Positions 1 through 7,823 of a stretch of DNA of 64,000 nucleotides are shown in pieces (position 1 is the stretch's first letter; the number at the start of each line of letters is the position of its first letter). The stretch covers positions 1,195,954 to 1,259,953 of the forward strand of contig NZ_MDKB01000003.1 of assembly GCF_001715295.1 (NCBI RefSeq). The letters run 5' to 3'. The translations under genes were made by a program, and so were the position numbers. The notes under the pieces are model-generated. The model did no database searches. It saw nothing but the letters and a program-made list of their open reading frames with translations, and was not told where the DNA came from. This stretch comes from Streptomyces griseus. Lineage in GTDB: Bacteria > Actinomycetota > Actinomycetes > Streptomycetales > Streptomycetaceae.

Positions 1-618
1 CGGGCGACCGAACCCCCGGTGGCCCCCCGCGACACCCGCGCGGGCTCCCCGCTGCGGGCCCGGGGCATGCCCGCCCTGCTGACCGTCTTCCTCGCCACGG
101 GTGCCGTCTTCGGTGCCATGGAGGTGGTCTCGATCGCCCATGCCGGGGGCGCGATCCTCGCCCTCCAGGCGGGCGGCTCCTGCGTGGCCGGACTGCTCTA
201 CGGGTCGCTGCGTCCCGCCGCGAGCGTCGAGCGCCGGCTGGTCCTCTGCCTCACGGGCATGACCGCGCTGATGTCCCTCCCGCTGATCGCCGCGTCCACC
301 ACCGGCTCCCTGCCGGTACTGGCGGGCTGCCTCCTGCTGGCGGGCGCGGCCACGGCGCCCACCATGGTCACCGGCATGACACTGATCCAGCGACTCACCC
401 CGCAGGCACAACTCAACGAGGGCATGACACTCGCCGTCACCGCGCTCCTGGGCGGCATAGCGGCAGGCTCGGCGACCGGCGGCTGGCTGGTGGAACACGC
501 GGGTACGGCCACGGGTTACGCGGCACCGCTGTGCGCGGCGGCCCTGGCCCTGGTCATCGCGGCGGTCCCGTTCGCGGCGCCGCGCCGGCCCGCACCGGGC
601 GCCACGGACGGCGCATGA
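1..618 (+). CDS. MFS transporter, C-terminal half (partial)
   Basis: The reading frame is open from base 1, so the gene starts upstream of the window; 205 residues are visible. The sequence is strongly hydrophobic, with about six membrane-spanning segments separated by short basic loops, as expected for the C-terminal bundle of a major facilitator superfamily permease. A glycine/alanine-rich segment near residues 140-165 (LLGGIAAGSATGGWLVE) resembles the helix pair seen in drug-efflux MFS proteins. The tail is Pro/Ala-rich and cytoplasmic. Substrate cannot be judged from this half. The gene points toward the convergent ssrA gene and its terminator. Confidence 0.75.
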   Translation, partial: RATEPPVAPRDTRAGSPLRARGMPALLTVFLATGAVFGAMEVVSIAHAGGAILALQAGGSCVAGLLYGSLRPAASVERRLVLCLTGMTALMSLPLIAASTTGSLPVLAGCLLLAGAATAPTMVTGMTLIQRLTPQAQLNEGMTLAVTALLGGIAAGSATGGWLVEHAGTATGYAAPLCAAALALVIAAVPFAAPRRPAPGATDGA

Positions 619-739
619 ACGTCCTCGCGCCTTCGCACATTCCGCGCCGCGTTCCGCCCGCCCGCGGCCCCTCACCGAGACGCGGAGGTACCCGCGCCGG
701 CGGCCCGCCGTCCCCGAACCGGCCGGCCGGGACGTGAAA

Positions 740-779
740 AAGCCTCCGCCCCGCGAGTGAACTCGCGGGGCGGAGGCTT
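740..779 (-). terminator. Rho-independent terminator of ssrA
   Basis: A 19-bp perfect inverted repeat (740-758 and 761-779) lies just 3' of the tmRNA end. On the minus strand it is followed by a short T-run (741-737). It may also stop transcription coming from the convergent MFS gene. Confidence 0.85.
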
Positions 780-787
780 ACATGGGG

Positions 788-1175
788 TGGTGGAGATGGC
801 GGGAATCGAACCCGCGTCCAACGGTGCAGAACCAGGGCTTCTCCGAGTGCAGTTCGCTGCGCTTTTCTCGGCCCCGGAGGTCACGCGAACAAGCCTCCGA
901 CAGGCTCAGTCACTGTTTGATTTCCTTCTGGGCCCCGTGACCGGGCTCAGAAGTTTAGATCCCTGAATGATGCCAGGATCCGGGTCGGGATCACCCCCGG
1001 GCTGACACTCCGCAGAGTCTTCGCTTAGCTGCTAATTAGGCAGCGAGGGCGAAGGCGGAGGAATCGCGCTTGGAATTGGCGATTATTGGTTGCGACATAT
1101 GGTTTACGAGATCATTGCCGCTTCCTCGACTCGCTTCCCCTGCTTCGACATCCGCTGTCGAAACCGATCATCCCC
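788..1175 (-). ncRNA. ssrA: transfer-messenger RNA (tmRNA)
   Basis: About 388 nt. The 3' end is a tRNA-like acceptor/T-arm (GGTTCGATTCCCGCC) ending in an encoded CCA at 790-788. The 5' end begins GGGGATGATCGGTTTCGACA and pairs with the 3' end. The tag frame on the minus strand runs from the resume codon GCC at 1080-1078 to TAA at 1038-1036 and reads ANSKRDSSAFALAA, ending in the LAA-type degron typical of tmRNA tags. Together with SmpB it rescues stalled ribosomes and marks the nascent chain for proteolysis. smpB lies immediately upstream on the same strand, which is a common arrangement. Exact ends are inferred from the pairing pattern. Confidence 0.95.
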
Positions 1176-1304
1176 ATGTTGATTTTTCAAACGTGCACCT
1201 TCTGGGAGGCGCACGGCCCATCGTACGTGACCAACGCACACGGATGCCACCGTATTCCGGCGGCCCCGCGACCGAAGCCCCGGAGCGCGCCGTGCGGACC
1301 CCGG

Positions 1305-1793
1305 TCACGCGCTCCGCTGGCGCCGGCGGGCCGCCGAGATCGCGCGGTTCGTCTCCCGCGTGTCCTGCTTCTCGCGCAGCGTCTGCCGCTTGTCGTACTC
1401 CTTCTTGCCCTTCGCGAGCGCGATCTCGACCTTGACCCGGCCCTCCTTGAAGTACAGGGCCAGCGGCACGATGGTGTGGCCGCTCTCCTGCGACTTGGAC
1501 GCCAGCTTGTCGATCTCGGCCCGGTGCAGGAGCAGCTTGCGCTTCCGCTTGGCCGCGTGGTTGGTCCAGGTCCCCTGCACGTACTCGGGGACGTGGATGT
1601 TGTGCAGCCACGCCTCACCGTTGTCGATCTGGACGAAGCCGTCGACCAGCGACGCCCTGCCCATCCGCAGCGACTTGACCTCCGTGCCCATGAGCACGAG
1701 GCCGCACTCGTAGGTGTCGAGGATGTGGTAGTCGTGCCGCGCCTTCTTGTTCTGCGCGATCATCTTGCGCCCGGTGTCTTTTTCCTTGGCCAT
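1305..1793 (-). CDS. smpB: SsrA-binding protein SmpB
   Basis: 162 residues, the usual family length. SmpB binds the tRNA-like domain of tmRNA and carries it to stalled ribosomes in the cytoplasm. The N-terminal region ([20 protein letters not shown], then GTEVKSLR) and the HNIHVPEY segment are hallmark SmpB sequences of the oligonucleotide-binding barrel. The C-terminal tail is strongly basic (AARRRQRSA), as needed to occupy the decoding centre. The start is the ATG at 1793. No purine-rich ribosome-binding site precedes it; instead a small inverted repeat (AGTGCG...CGCACT, 1794-1813) fills the whole gap to the protease gene upstream. It is followed by ssrA, its partner. Confidence 0.97.
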   Translation of the reverse strand: MAKEKDTGRKMIAQNKKARHDYHILDTYECGLVLMGTEVKSLRMGRASLVDGFVQIDNGEAWLHNIHVPEYVQGTWTNHAAKRKRKLLLHRAEIDKLASKSQESGHTIVPLALYFKEGRVKVEIALAKGKKEYDKRQTLREKQDTRETNRAISAARRRQRSA

Positions 1794-1811
1794 AGTGCGG
1801 TCATTTTCGCA

Positions 1812-2999
1812 CTACGACCCACCCCCGAGGCCACTCAATACCGTCTCGGCCCGCTTCTGGGCCCCCCGGCCCGCCCCGACGTCCGGCGTGATGCCGTGCC
1901 CCTCGACGCTCCGGCCCGCCGGGGTGCGGTACTGCCCGACGGTCAGCTCGGCCACCGAGCCGTCCGGAAGCTCGCTGGGCATCTGCACGGCCCCCTTGCC
2001 GAAGGTGCGCGAGCCGACGGTCACGGCCCTCCCCCGGTCCTGCAGGGCGCCGGTGAGCAGTTCGGCGGCGCTCATCGTGCCACCGTCCACCAGGACGACC
2101 ACGGGCCGCTCGGTGTCCCCCCCGGGCTCGGCGTAGAGCGCCTGCTCCTCACCGTGCACGTCGTACGTGGCGACCAGGCCGCCGTCCAGGAAGGCCGAGG
2201 AGGCGGTGACGGCCTCGGTGACCAGGCCGCCGGAGTTGGCCCGGAGGTCCAGGAGGATGCCCGCCCGCTCGGGGGCCGCGTCCACGGCGTCGCGCACCGC
2301 CGTGCCCGCGCCCTTGGTGAAGGCGGCGACCTTGACCAGTACGGCGGATGACGGGTCACCGCCCAGCCGCCGGACGGTCACCGGCTCGGGCGTCAGCCTG
2401 GCACGCCGCAAGGACTCGGTCCAGACGTGCCTGCCGCGCCTCAGCCCCAGGACGACGGACGTGCCCTCGACCGCCTCCGTCCCGTCCCCGCGCAGCAGGG
2501 CGACCACCTCGGAGACGGGGCGCCCGCCCACCGGCCTGCCGTCGACCGTGCGCAGCTGGTCCCCGGGGCGTATCCCCGCCCGGTCCGCGGGACCACCGGG
2601 CTGGACGCCGCTGACGGTCACCGCTCCGTCCGCCGTGCGGCGCGCGGAGACCCCGACCCCCGTGTACGAGCCGTCGAGGGCCCGCTCGAACTCCTCGTAC
2701 TCCCGCTCGTCGTAGACCGCGCCCCAGCGGTCCCCGCTGCGGCTGACGACCTCCTCCGCGGCGTCTGCCCCGGACTTCCCGTCCGCCGCGGCCTCGGCGG
2801 CCGCGGCCACCATCTCCCGGCGGTCCACGGGACCCACGGTGGAGGAGACGGAACGGGCCTTCATCTCGGTGCCCGCGTCGTCCTCCTGGGGCAGGGACCC
2901 GGTCGCCGCGCCGGCGGCGAGCACGCTCGCGAAGACCAGTGTCAGCGCCGCCCCGCGGCCGACACCGCGGGGTACCAAGGAATGCATGAGGCCCGGCAT
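1812..2999 (-). CDS. S41-family C-terminal processing protease with PDZ domain
   Basis: About 395 residues from the ATG at 2999. A signal-peptide-like segment (positive residues then AALTLVFASVLAAGAA) suggests export or membrane anchoring. A PDZ domain sits around residues 105-185 (GVGVSARRT, then GGPADRAGIRPGDQL). The S41 catalytic core follows: ILLDLRANSGG, the nucleophile region GGTMSAAELL, and the lysine region SRTFGKGAVQ, giving the Ser/Lys dyad of tail-specific proteases. The frame is also open to a GTG at 3071 that overlaps the ftsX stop as GTGA, so translational coupling from ftsX with a longer N-terminus is possible; I chose 2999 because it puts the signal peptide at the N-terminus. 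Linkage to ftsEX suggests envelope protein processing. Confidence 0.88.
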   Translation of the reverse strand: MPGLMHSLVPRGVGRGAALTLVFASVLAAGAATGSLPQEDDAGTEMKARSVSSTVGPVDRREMVAAAAEAAADGKSGADAAEEVVSRSGDRWGAVYDEREYEEFERALDGSYTGVGVSARRTADGAVTVSGVQPGGPADRAGIRPGDQLRTVDGRPVGGRPVSEVVALLRGDGTEAVEGTSVVLGLRRGRHVWTESLRRARLTPEPVTVRRLGGDPSSAVLVKVAAFTKGAGTAVRDAVDAAPERAGILLDLRANSGGLVTEAVTASSAFLDGGLVATYDVHGEEQALYAEPGGDTERPVVVLVDGGTMSAAELLTGALQDRGRAVTVGSRTFGKGAVQMPSELPDGSVAELTVGQYRTPAGRSVEGHGITPDVGAGRGAQKRAETVLSGLGGGS

Positions 3000-3067
3000 G
3001 GCGCCGAGTCTAGGACAACGCCCCTGCCGCGCACGGCCCGTCGGCCGCACGCCGCACGGGGCGATCG

Positions 3068-3988
3068 TCACACCTTGAGGTACTTGCGCAAGGCGAAGAG
3101 AGCGGCAACGGCGGGCATCAGCAGCCCGATCGCGAGCACCAGCGGGAGCTTGGTGAGGACGGCGTCCCAGCCGATGAAGTCGATCAGGTTCAGCTTCTCC
3201 TGCAGCGCGAGTCCGCCGTCGATGAGGAAGTACCGGCCGGCGAGCAGGATCACGCAGGCGAGCAGTCCGCCGATGAGCCCGGCGAACGCCGCCTCCATGA
3301 TGAACGGCATCTGGATGTAGAAGCCGGAGGCCCCCACCAGCCGCATGATGCCGGTCTCCCGTCTGCGGCTGAACGCCGAGACGCGCACGGTGTTCACGAT
3401 GAGCATCAGCGCGATGATCAGCATCAGCGCCATCAGGAAGATCGCGGCGACGTTCATGCCGTTCATGAGCTCGAAGAGGTTGTCCAGGATGCTCCGCTGG
3501 TCCTGGACGGACTGCACCCCGTCACGGCCCGCGAAGGCCGTCGCGACGACCTTGTACTTCTGCGGGTCCTTGAGCTTGACCCGGAACGACTCCTGCATCT
3601 GGTCCGGCGTGATGCTGCCGGCCATCGGCGAGTCGCCGAACTCCTCCTGGTAGTGCTTGTACGCCTCGTCGACCGTCTCGAAGAGGACCGGCTTCTGCAC
3701 CGCGTCCATCTTCTCGAGGTCGGCCTTGATCTCCTTCTTCTGGTCCGCGGTGACGGCACCCTTGGCGCACTTGGGCACGTCCTTGGCGTCGTTCTTGTTG
3801 CAGAGGAAGATCGAGACGTTGACCTTGTCGTACCAGTAGGTCTTCATCGAGCCGACCTGCTCGCGCAGCAGCAGCGCGCCGCCGAACAGGGCGAGCGAGA
3901 GGGCGACGGAGACCACGACCGCGAAGGTCATCGTGAGGTTGCGGCGGAGACCGACGCCGATCTCCGACAGGACGAACTGGGCGCGCAT
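3068..3988 (-). CDS. ftsX: Cell-division ABC transporter permease FtsX
   Basis: 306 residues. FtsX is the membrane partner of FtsE; in other bacteria the pair transmits ATP-driven changes to extracytoplasmic cell-wall hydrolases or their activators at the septum. The start MRAQFVLSEIGVGLRRN is typical of actinobacterial FtsX. One membrane segment lies near residues 20-42, then an extracytoplasmic domain of about 130 residues containing two cysteines (FLCNKNDAKDVPKCAKG) that could form a disulfide, then three C-terminal membrane segments with the FtsX signature (SRRRETGIMRLVGASGFYI). The ATG at 3988 has GAAAGGA seven bases upstream. The stop overlaps a possible GTG of the protease gene. Confidence 0.96.
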   Translation of the reverse strand: MRAQFVLSEIGVGLRRNLTMTFAVVVSVALSLALFGGALLLREQVGSMKTYWYDKVNVSIFLCNKNDAKDVPKCAKGAVTADQKKEIKADLEKMDAVQKPVLFETVDEAYKHYQEEFGDSPMAGSITPDQMQESFRVKLKDPQKYKVVATAFAGRDGVQSVQDQRSILDNLFELMNGMNVAAIFLMALMLIIALMLIVNTVRVSAFSRRRETGIMRLVGASGFYIQMPFIMEAAFAGLIGGLLACVILLAGRYFLIDGGLALQEKLNLIDFIGWDAVLTKLPLVLAIGLLMPAVAALFALRKYLKV

Positions 3989-4045
3989 GGCGTCCTTTCA
4001 GTACTCGATGCTCGTGCAGGTGCGTGAAGGGGCGAAGCCTTTGCC

Positions 4046-4091
4046 GGGCGTGTTCCGGAGCCCGTGCGGGCGAGACCTGCGAAACACGCCC
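4046..4091. other. Inverted repeat in the ftsE-ftsX gap
   Basis: GGGCGTGTT at 4046-4054 pairs with AACACGCCC at 4083-4091 around a 28-nt loop. It lies in the 120-bp spacer between ftsE and ftsX. It has no T-run, so it is more likely an mRNA processing or attenuation structure than a strong terminator. This is inference only. Confidence 0.35.
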
Positions 4092-4108
4092 CAAGGGCGG
4101 GACGGCCC

Positions 4109-4798
4109 TCAGTGCTGGTAGCCGTAGACGCCGCGCGCCTGGTCGCGGACGAGACGGCCCTGCTCGAGCTCGATGACGCGCTTGCGCATCTGGTCGACGA
4201 TGTTCTGGTCGTGGGTCGCCATGATCACGGTGGTGCCGGTCCGGTTGATCCGGTCCAGCAGCTTCATGATGCCCACGGAGGTCTGCGGGTCGAGGTTGCC
4301 CGTCGGTTCGTCGGCGATCAGCAGCATCGGCCGGTTGACGAACGCCCTTGCGATGGCGACGCGTTGCTGCTCACCACCGGAGAGCTCGCCGGGCATGCGG
4401 TCCTCCTTGCCCCCGAGACCGACGAGGTCGAGGACCTGCGGCACGGCCTTGCGGATCTCGCCGCGGGGCTTGCCGATGACCTCCTGCGCGAAGGCCACGT
4501 TCTCGGCGACCGTCTTGTTGGGCAGGAGGCGGAAGTCCTGGAAGACCGTGCCCAGCTGGCGGCGCATCTGCGGCACCTTCCAGTTGGACAGGCGCGCGAG
4601 GTCCTTGCCCAGCACGTGGACCATGCCCTGGCTGGCGCGCTCCTCGCGAAGGATGAGCCTCATGAAGGTGGACTTGCCGGAGCCGGAGGAGCCCACCAGG
4701 AAGACGAACTCGCCCTTCTCGATGTCGAGTGAGACGTCCCGGAGAGCTGGACGGCTCTGCTTCGGGTAGGTCTTGGAGACGTTGTCGAATCGGATCAC
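4109..4798 (-). CDS. ftsE: Cell-division ATP-binding protein FtsE
   Basis: 229 residues from the GTG at 4798 ([11 protein letters not shown] follows), the normal FtsE length. The frame stays open upstream to 5059, but only the 4798 start matches the family N-terminus. Walker [10 protein letters not shown] lies at about 36-44, the signature LSGGEQQR at about 140-147 and Walker [13 protein letters not shown] at about 161-172, followed by an H-loop ATHD. It is the cytoplasmic ATPase of the FtsEX complex and first gene of the ftsE-ftsX-protease-smpB-ssrA run. The 260-bp gap upstream, shared with the small zinc-ribbon gene, should hold its promoter; no confident -10/-35 pair was seen. Confidence 0.97.
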   Translation of the reverse strand: MIRFDNVSKTYPKQSRPALRDVSLDIEKGEFVFLVGSSGSGKSTFMRLILREERASQGMVHVLGKDLARLSNWKVPQMRRQLGTVFQDFRLLPNKTVAENVAFAQEVIGKPRGEIRKAVPQVLDLVGLGGKEDRMPGELSGGEQQRVAIARAFVNRPMLLIADEPTGNLDPQTSVGIMKLLDRINRTGTTVIMATHDQNIVDQMRKRVIELEQGRLVRDQARGVYGYQH

Positions 4799-5057
4799 GG
4801 ATGCACCACGGTCGGCCGGGAGTAGGTGTGCGTGACCATACGCGAACCGGGCTGACGCGTGCAGTCGGCGTCCCTCTATGAGGGTTTTATGACGGAACGC
4901 GGCAGGGAACGAAACGGGGCGTGCCGGACCCCGCCCTGCGGGCCGCGCCGAAACCGGCGCGAGCTGGCACAGTGGAAGGGGGAACGGTCGCGTTTCCCCG
5001 AGCGTTGTGCGGAGAGGACGTGAACGCGGCTCCGCCGCGCAGTGAGGAGGAATGCGC

Positions 5058-5246
5058 ATGACCTACGACCGACTGGTGTGCGCCAACTGCGCGGCACCCG
5101 TGAGCGAGGGACGCTGCCGCGTCTGCCGGGCGAGCCGGGAGCGGATGCAGGAGCAGGGCCCGTTCTCCGGGCTGAATCCGGCGATGCTGATCGCGCTGAT
5201 GGTGATCCTTGTGGCCGCGCTGGCACTGCTCGCGCACCAGGTCTGA
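5058..5246 (+). CDS. Small zinc-ribbon membrane protein of unknown function
   Basis: 62 residues. A CxxC...CxxC motif at residues 8-11 and 20-23 (CANC, CRVC) looks like a zinc ribbon, and residues about 41-60 are one hydrophobic membrane segment ([16 protein letters not shown]). The start is decided by the ribosome-binding site: AGGAGG at 5045-5050 is seven bases from the ATG at 5058 but only one base from the ATG at 5052. It is divergent from ftsE. Topology would place the zinc ribbon in the cytoplasm or outside depending on orientation; the weak positive charge before the helix slightly favours a cytoplasmic N-terminus. I do not recognise a characterised homologue. Confidence 0.8.
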   Translation: MTYDRLVCANCAAPVSEGRCRVCRASRERMQEQGPFSGLNPAMLIALMVILVAALALLAHQV

Positions 5247-5317
5247 GCAAGAGGCACCGCGCAGGCGCTCACGGCCGCAGGAGCGGTCCGGACGCCTGCG
5301 GGTACAGGCGGGCACAC

Positions 5318-5360
5318 GAAAGGGCCTGGGAGAGTCTCAGCGGCTCCCCCAGGCCCTTTC
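5318..5360. terminator. Bidirectional terminator between convergent genes
   Basis: GAAAGGGCCTGGG (5318-5330) pairs with CCCAGGCCCTTTC (5348-5360). It lies between the convergent small zinc-ribbon gene and the collagen-like gene, with A-runs and T-runs built into the stem ends on both strands. Confidence 0.75.
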
Positions 5361-5376
5361 ACCGTGCGCTCACGCT

Positions 5377-6291
5377 CTAGGCGACGGTACGACCGCCGCC
5401 CGCCAGACGCGGCAGGATGCGGAAGCCGATACCGCCGGCGATCATCGTCGCGGCGCCGACCAGCAGGAACGTGGTCTCGGCCGCACCGGTCTCGGCGAGC
5501 TCGTCCTTGCCCTTGCTCTGCTCGGCCGGCTGGTTGCCGACACTGTCGGTGTCGGTGTTGTCGGCGCACGCGGCGCCGTCCAGGTCGACGGTGCAGGTGC
5601 CGGCACCGGTCTCGCCGGTGGCGGATCCGGTGTCACCGCCGGTCACGGAGCCGGTGTCACCGCCGCCCGCGCCACCCTGGTCACCGGCACCACCCTGGTC
5701 GCCCGCACCACCCTGGTCGCCCGCACCACCCTGGTCACCGGCACCACCCTGGTCGCCCGCACCACCCTGGTCACCGGCACCACCCTGGTCGCCCGCACCA
5801 CCCTGGTCACCGGCACCACCCTGGTCACCCGCACCACCCTGGTCGCCCGCACCACCCTGGTCACCGGCACCACCCTGGTCACCCGCACCACCCTGGTCAC
5901 CCGCACCACCCTGGTCACCGGCACCACCCTGGTCACCCGCACCACCCTGGTCGCCCGCACCACCCTGGTCGCCCGCACCACCCTGGTCACCGGCACCACC
6001 CTGGTCGCCCGCACCACCCTGGTCGCCCGCACCACCCTGGTCACCCGCACCACCCTGGTCACCGGCACCACCCTGGTCGCCCGCACCACCCTCGGCGCCG
6101 GCGTCCACGCCACCGAGCAGACCGCCGATGACCTCGGGCTCGCCCTCGGTCATGGTGGTGTTGTCCGCGACGCTGTCTCCGGTGAGGTAACCGGCGGCCT
6201 GCGCCGCACCGGTGACAGTGAGCGAGGCGCCCGCGGCGATAACCGCACCAGCGGCTATCCGCGCAATGCGGACTCGCGTCTTCTTGGTCAT
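5377..6291 (-). CDS. Sortase-anchored collagen-like surface protein
   Basis: 304 residues. An N-terminal signal peptide (basic start, hydrophobic core, cleavage after about AQA at residue 32) is followed by a short spacer and 23 tandem GGAGDQ hexapeptides. Each hexapeptide is two Gly-X-Y triplets, so the repeat is a collagen-type polymer of roughly 49 triplets, unusual in having no proline. The C-terminal wall-sorting signal is LAETG at about 265-269, then a hydrophobic helix (FLLVGAATMIAGGIGF) and basic residues; LAxTG is the motif used by class E sortases of Streptomyces. It would be exported, then covalently attached to peptidoglycan. No sortase gene lies in this window. GGGGG precedes the ATG at 6291. 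Function (adhesin, spacer or matrix) is not known. Confidence 0.85.
   Translation of the reverse strand: MTKKTRVRIARIAAGAVIAAGASLTVTGAAQAAGYLTGDSVADNTTMTEGEPEVIGGLLGGVDAGAEGGAGDQGGAGDQGGAGDQGGAGDQGGAGDQGGAGDQGGAGDQGGAGDQGGAGDQGGAGDQGGAGDQGGAGDQGGAGDQGGAGDQGGAGDQGGAGDQGGAGDQGGAGDQGGAGDQGGAGDQGGAGDQGGAGDQGGAGDQGGAGGGDTGSVTGGDTGSATGETGAGTCTVDLDGAACADNTDTDSVGNQPAEQSKGKDELAETGAAETTFLLVGAATMIAGGIGFRILPRLAGGGRTVA
5672..6085 (-). repeat. 18-bp tandem repeat array (23 units)
   Basis: Twenty-three contiguous 18-bp units encode GGAGDQ. The CTGG core recurs exactly every 18 bases from 5678 to 6074. Only two codons vary, giving three unit types that differ at synonymous positions. Because 18 is a multiple of three and the units lack stops, all six frames stay open here, which produces spurious overlapping frames. 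Confidence 0.97.
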
Positions 6292-6594
6292 CTGTTGCTA
6301 CCCCCAGTAGCCGATCTCGTCAGTGGAGCAGCCCTATGCGGTCCACGGCCCTGCGGGGTCGCGGTCTCCGCGGGGCCCACGTCGTACCGTGGTCATCCCG
6401 CCCCGCCCCCCGTCACACCTGTCCCAGACATACGCGTGCTGCCCTAGCAGCCTGTCCAGAGTTAAGGACTACGTCAAGGTCGTTCCACGGCATAAGCGCC
6501 GCTATGGGGGTTCTTGACGGGCAATCGGAATCACGACTGTGACTCATTCGCCACACGACCCGCCCAACTTCCCGGTCACCGGCGGGAGAACGGT
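6292..6594. other. Gene-free leader region upstream of the collagen-like gene
   Basis: About 300 bases between the collagen-like gene start and the prfB terminator. It should carry the promoter of the collagen-like gene. On the minus strand a TTGACG occurs at about 6480-6475, but no good -10 lies at the right distance. The short open frames here on the plus strand lack ribosome-binding sites and coding bias. Confidence 0.5.
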
Positions 6595-6629
6595 CCGGGC
6601 CCGGGCAGGATTCCCCTGCCCGGGCCCGG
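6595..6629 (-). terminator. Terminator of prfB
   Basis: A 15-bp perfect inverted repeat (6595-6609 with 6615-6629, loop ATTCC) lies 17 bases past the prfB stop. Confidence 0.8.
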
Positions 6630-6646
6630 CCGCCGTACGCGTACGG

Positions 6647-7753
6647 CTACTTCTCGCTCTGCTTGCGCCAGCGGATGCCCGCCTCGATGAAGCCGTCGAT
6701 CTCGCCGTTGAAGACCGCTTCCGGGTTGCCCATCTCGAACTCCGTACGCAGGTCCTTGACCATCTGGTACGGGTGCAGGACGTACGAACGCATCTGGTTT
6801 CCCCAGGAGTTGCCGCCATCGCCCTTGAGAGCGTTCATCTTCGCCTGCTCCTCCTGGCGGCGGCGCTCGAGCAGCTTCGCCTGGAGGACGTTCATCGCGG
6901 ACGCCTTGTTCTGGATCTGCGAGCGCTCGTTCTGGCAGGAGACCACGATGCCCGTGGGCAGGTGGGTCAGACGCACCGCGGAGTCCGTGGTGTTGACGCC
7001 CTGGCCGCCCGGACCCGAGGAGCGGTACACGTCCACGCGCAGCTCGGACTCGTCGATCTCGATGTGGTCGGTCTGCTCGACCACCGGGAGGACCTCGACG
7101 CCCGCGAAGGACGTCTGGCGGCGGCCCTGGTTGTCGAAGGGGGAGATCCGGACGAGACGGTGGGTGCCCTGCTCGACGGAGAGGGTGCCGTAGGCGTACG
7201 GGACCTCGACGGCGAAGGTGGTCGACTTGATGCCGGCCTCCTCGGCGTACGCCGTCTCGTAGACCTCGGTCTTGTAGCCGTGCCTCTCGGCCCAGCGGAC
7301 GTACATGCGCTGCAGCTTCTCGGCGAAGTCCGCGGCGTCGACGCCGCCGGCCTCGGCGCGGATGGTGACCAGCGCCTCACGCGAGTCGTACTCGCCGGAG
7401 AGGAGGGTGCGGACCTCCATCTCGTCCAGCGCCTTCCTGACCGACTCGAGCTCGGCCTCCGCCTCGCCCAGCGCCTCGGCGTCACCCTCGTCCTCGGCGA
7501 GCTCGAACATGATGCCGAGGTCGTCGATGCGCCCGCGGAGGGCCTCGGTCTTGCGGACCTCGGCCTGGAGGTGCGAGAGCTTGCTGGTGATCTTCTGGGC
7601 CGCCTCCGGGTCGTCCCAGAGGGACGGCGCCGCCGCCTGCTCCTCGAGCGCGGCGATCTCGGCCCTCAGGGAGTCCAGGTCCAGGACGGCCTCGATCGAC
7701 CCCATGGTCGAGGAGAGGGACTTCAGCTCTTCGGAAATATCGACGACTGCCAC
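6647..7753 (-). CDS. prfB: Peptide chain release factor 2 (RF2)
   Basis: 368 residues from the GTG at 7753 ([12 protein letters not shown]). RF2 recognises UGA and UAA stop codons and triggers peptide release on the ribosome. The stop-recognition tripeptide SPF is present ([10 protein letters not shown]), as is the catalytic GGQ loop ([17 protein letters not shown]). The frame is uninterrupted through the N-terminal region, so the programmed +1 frameshift that autoregulates E. coli RF2 is absent here, as is usual in high-GC actinobacteria. The frame continues upstream to 7909 but that extension does not look like RF2. It lies downstream of a Ser/Thr kinase gene on the same strand. Confidence 0.96.
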   Translation of the reverse strand: MAVVDISEELKSLSSTMGSIEAVLDLDSLRAEIAALEEQAAAPSLWDDPEAAQKITSKLSHLQAEVRKTEALRGRIDDLGIMFELAEDEGDAEALGEAEAELESVRKALDEMEVRTLLSGEYDSREALVTIRAEAGGVDAADFAEKLQRMYVRWAERHGYKTEVYETAYAEEAGIKSTTFAVEVPYAYGTLSVEQGTHRLVRISPFDNQGRRQTSFAGVEVLPVVEQTDHIEIDESELRVDVYRSSGPGGQGVNTTDSAVRLTHLPTGIVVSCQNERSQIQNKASAMNVLQAKLLERRRQEEQAKMNALKGDGGNSWGNQMRSYVLHPYQMVKDLRTEFEMGNPEAVFNGEIDGFIEAGIRWRKQSEK

Positions 7754-7823
7754 GGGTCCAGCGTAACGGCTGGACGAGTGAACCTGTTCCTCCCCCGGGA
7801 CCCCGGCCCCCGCCGGGCGGCCC

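Noticed and set aside
5209-6447. Long frames on both strands across the collagen-like repeat
   Set aside because: The 18-bp repeat has no stops in any frame, so all six frames stay open. Only the minus-strand frame has a signal peptide, ribosome-binding site and sorting signal.
6323-6542. Two short plus-strand frames (64 and 68 codons)
   Set aside because: No ribosome-binding site, no coding bias and no recognisable motif.
6647-7753. Programmed frameshift in prfB
   Set aside because: The frame is continuous from start to stop; no internal CTTTGA-type site was seen near codon 25.
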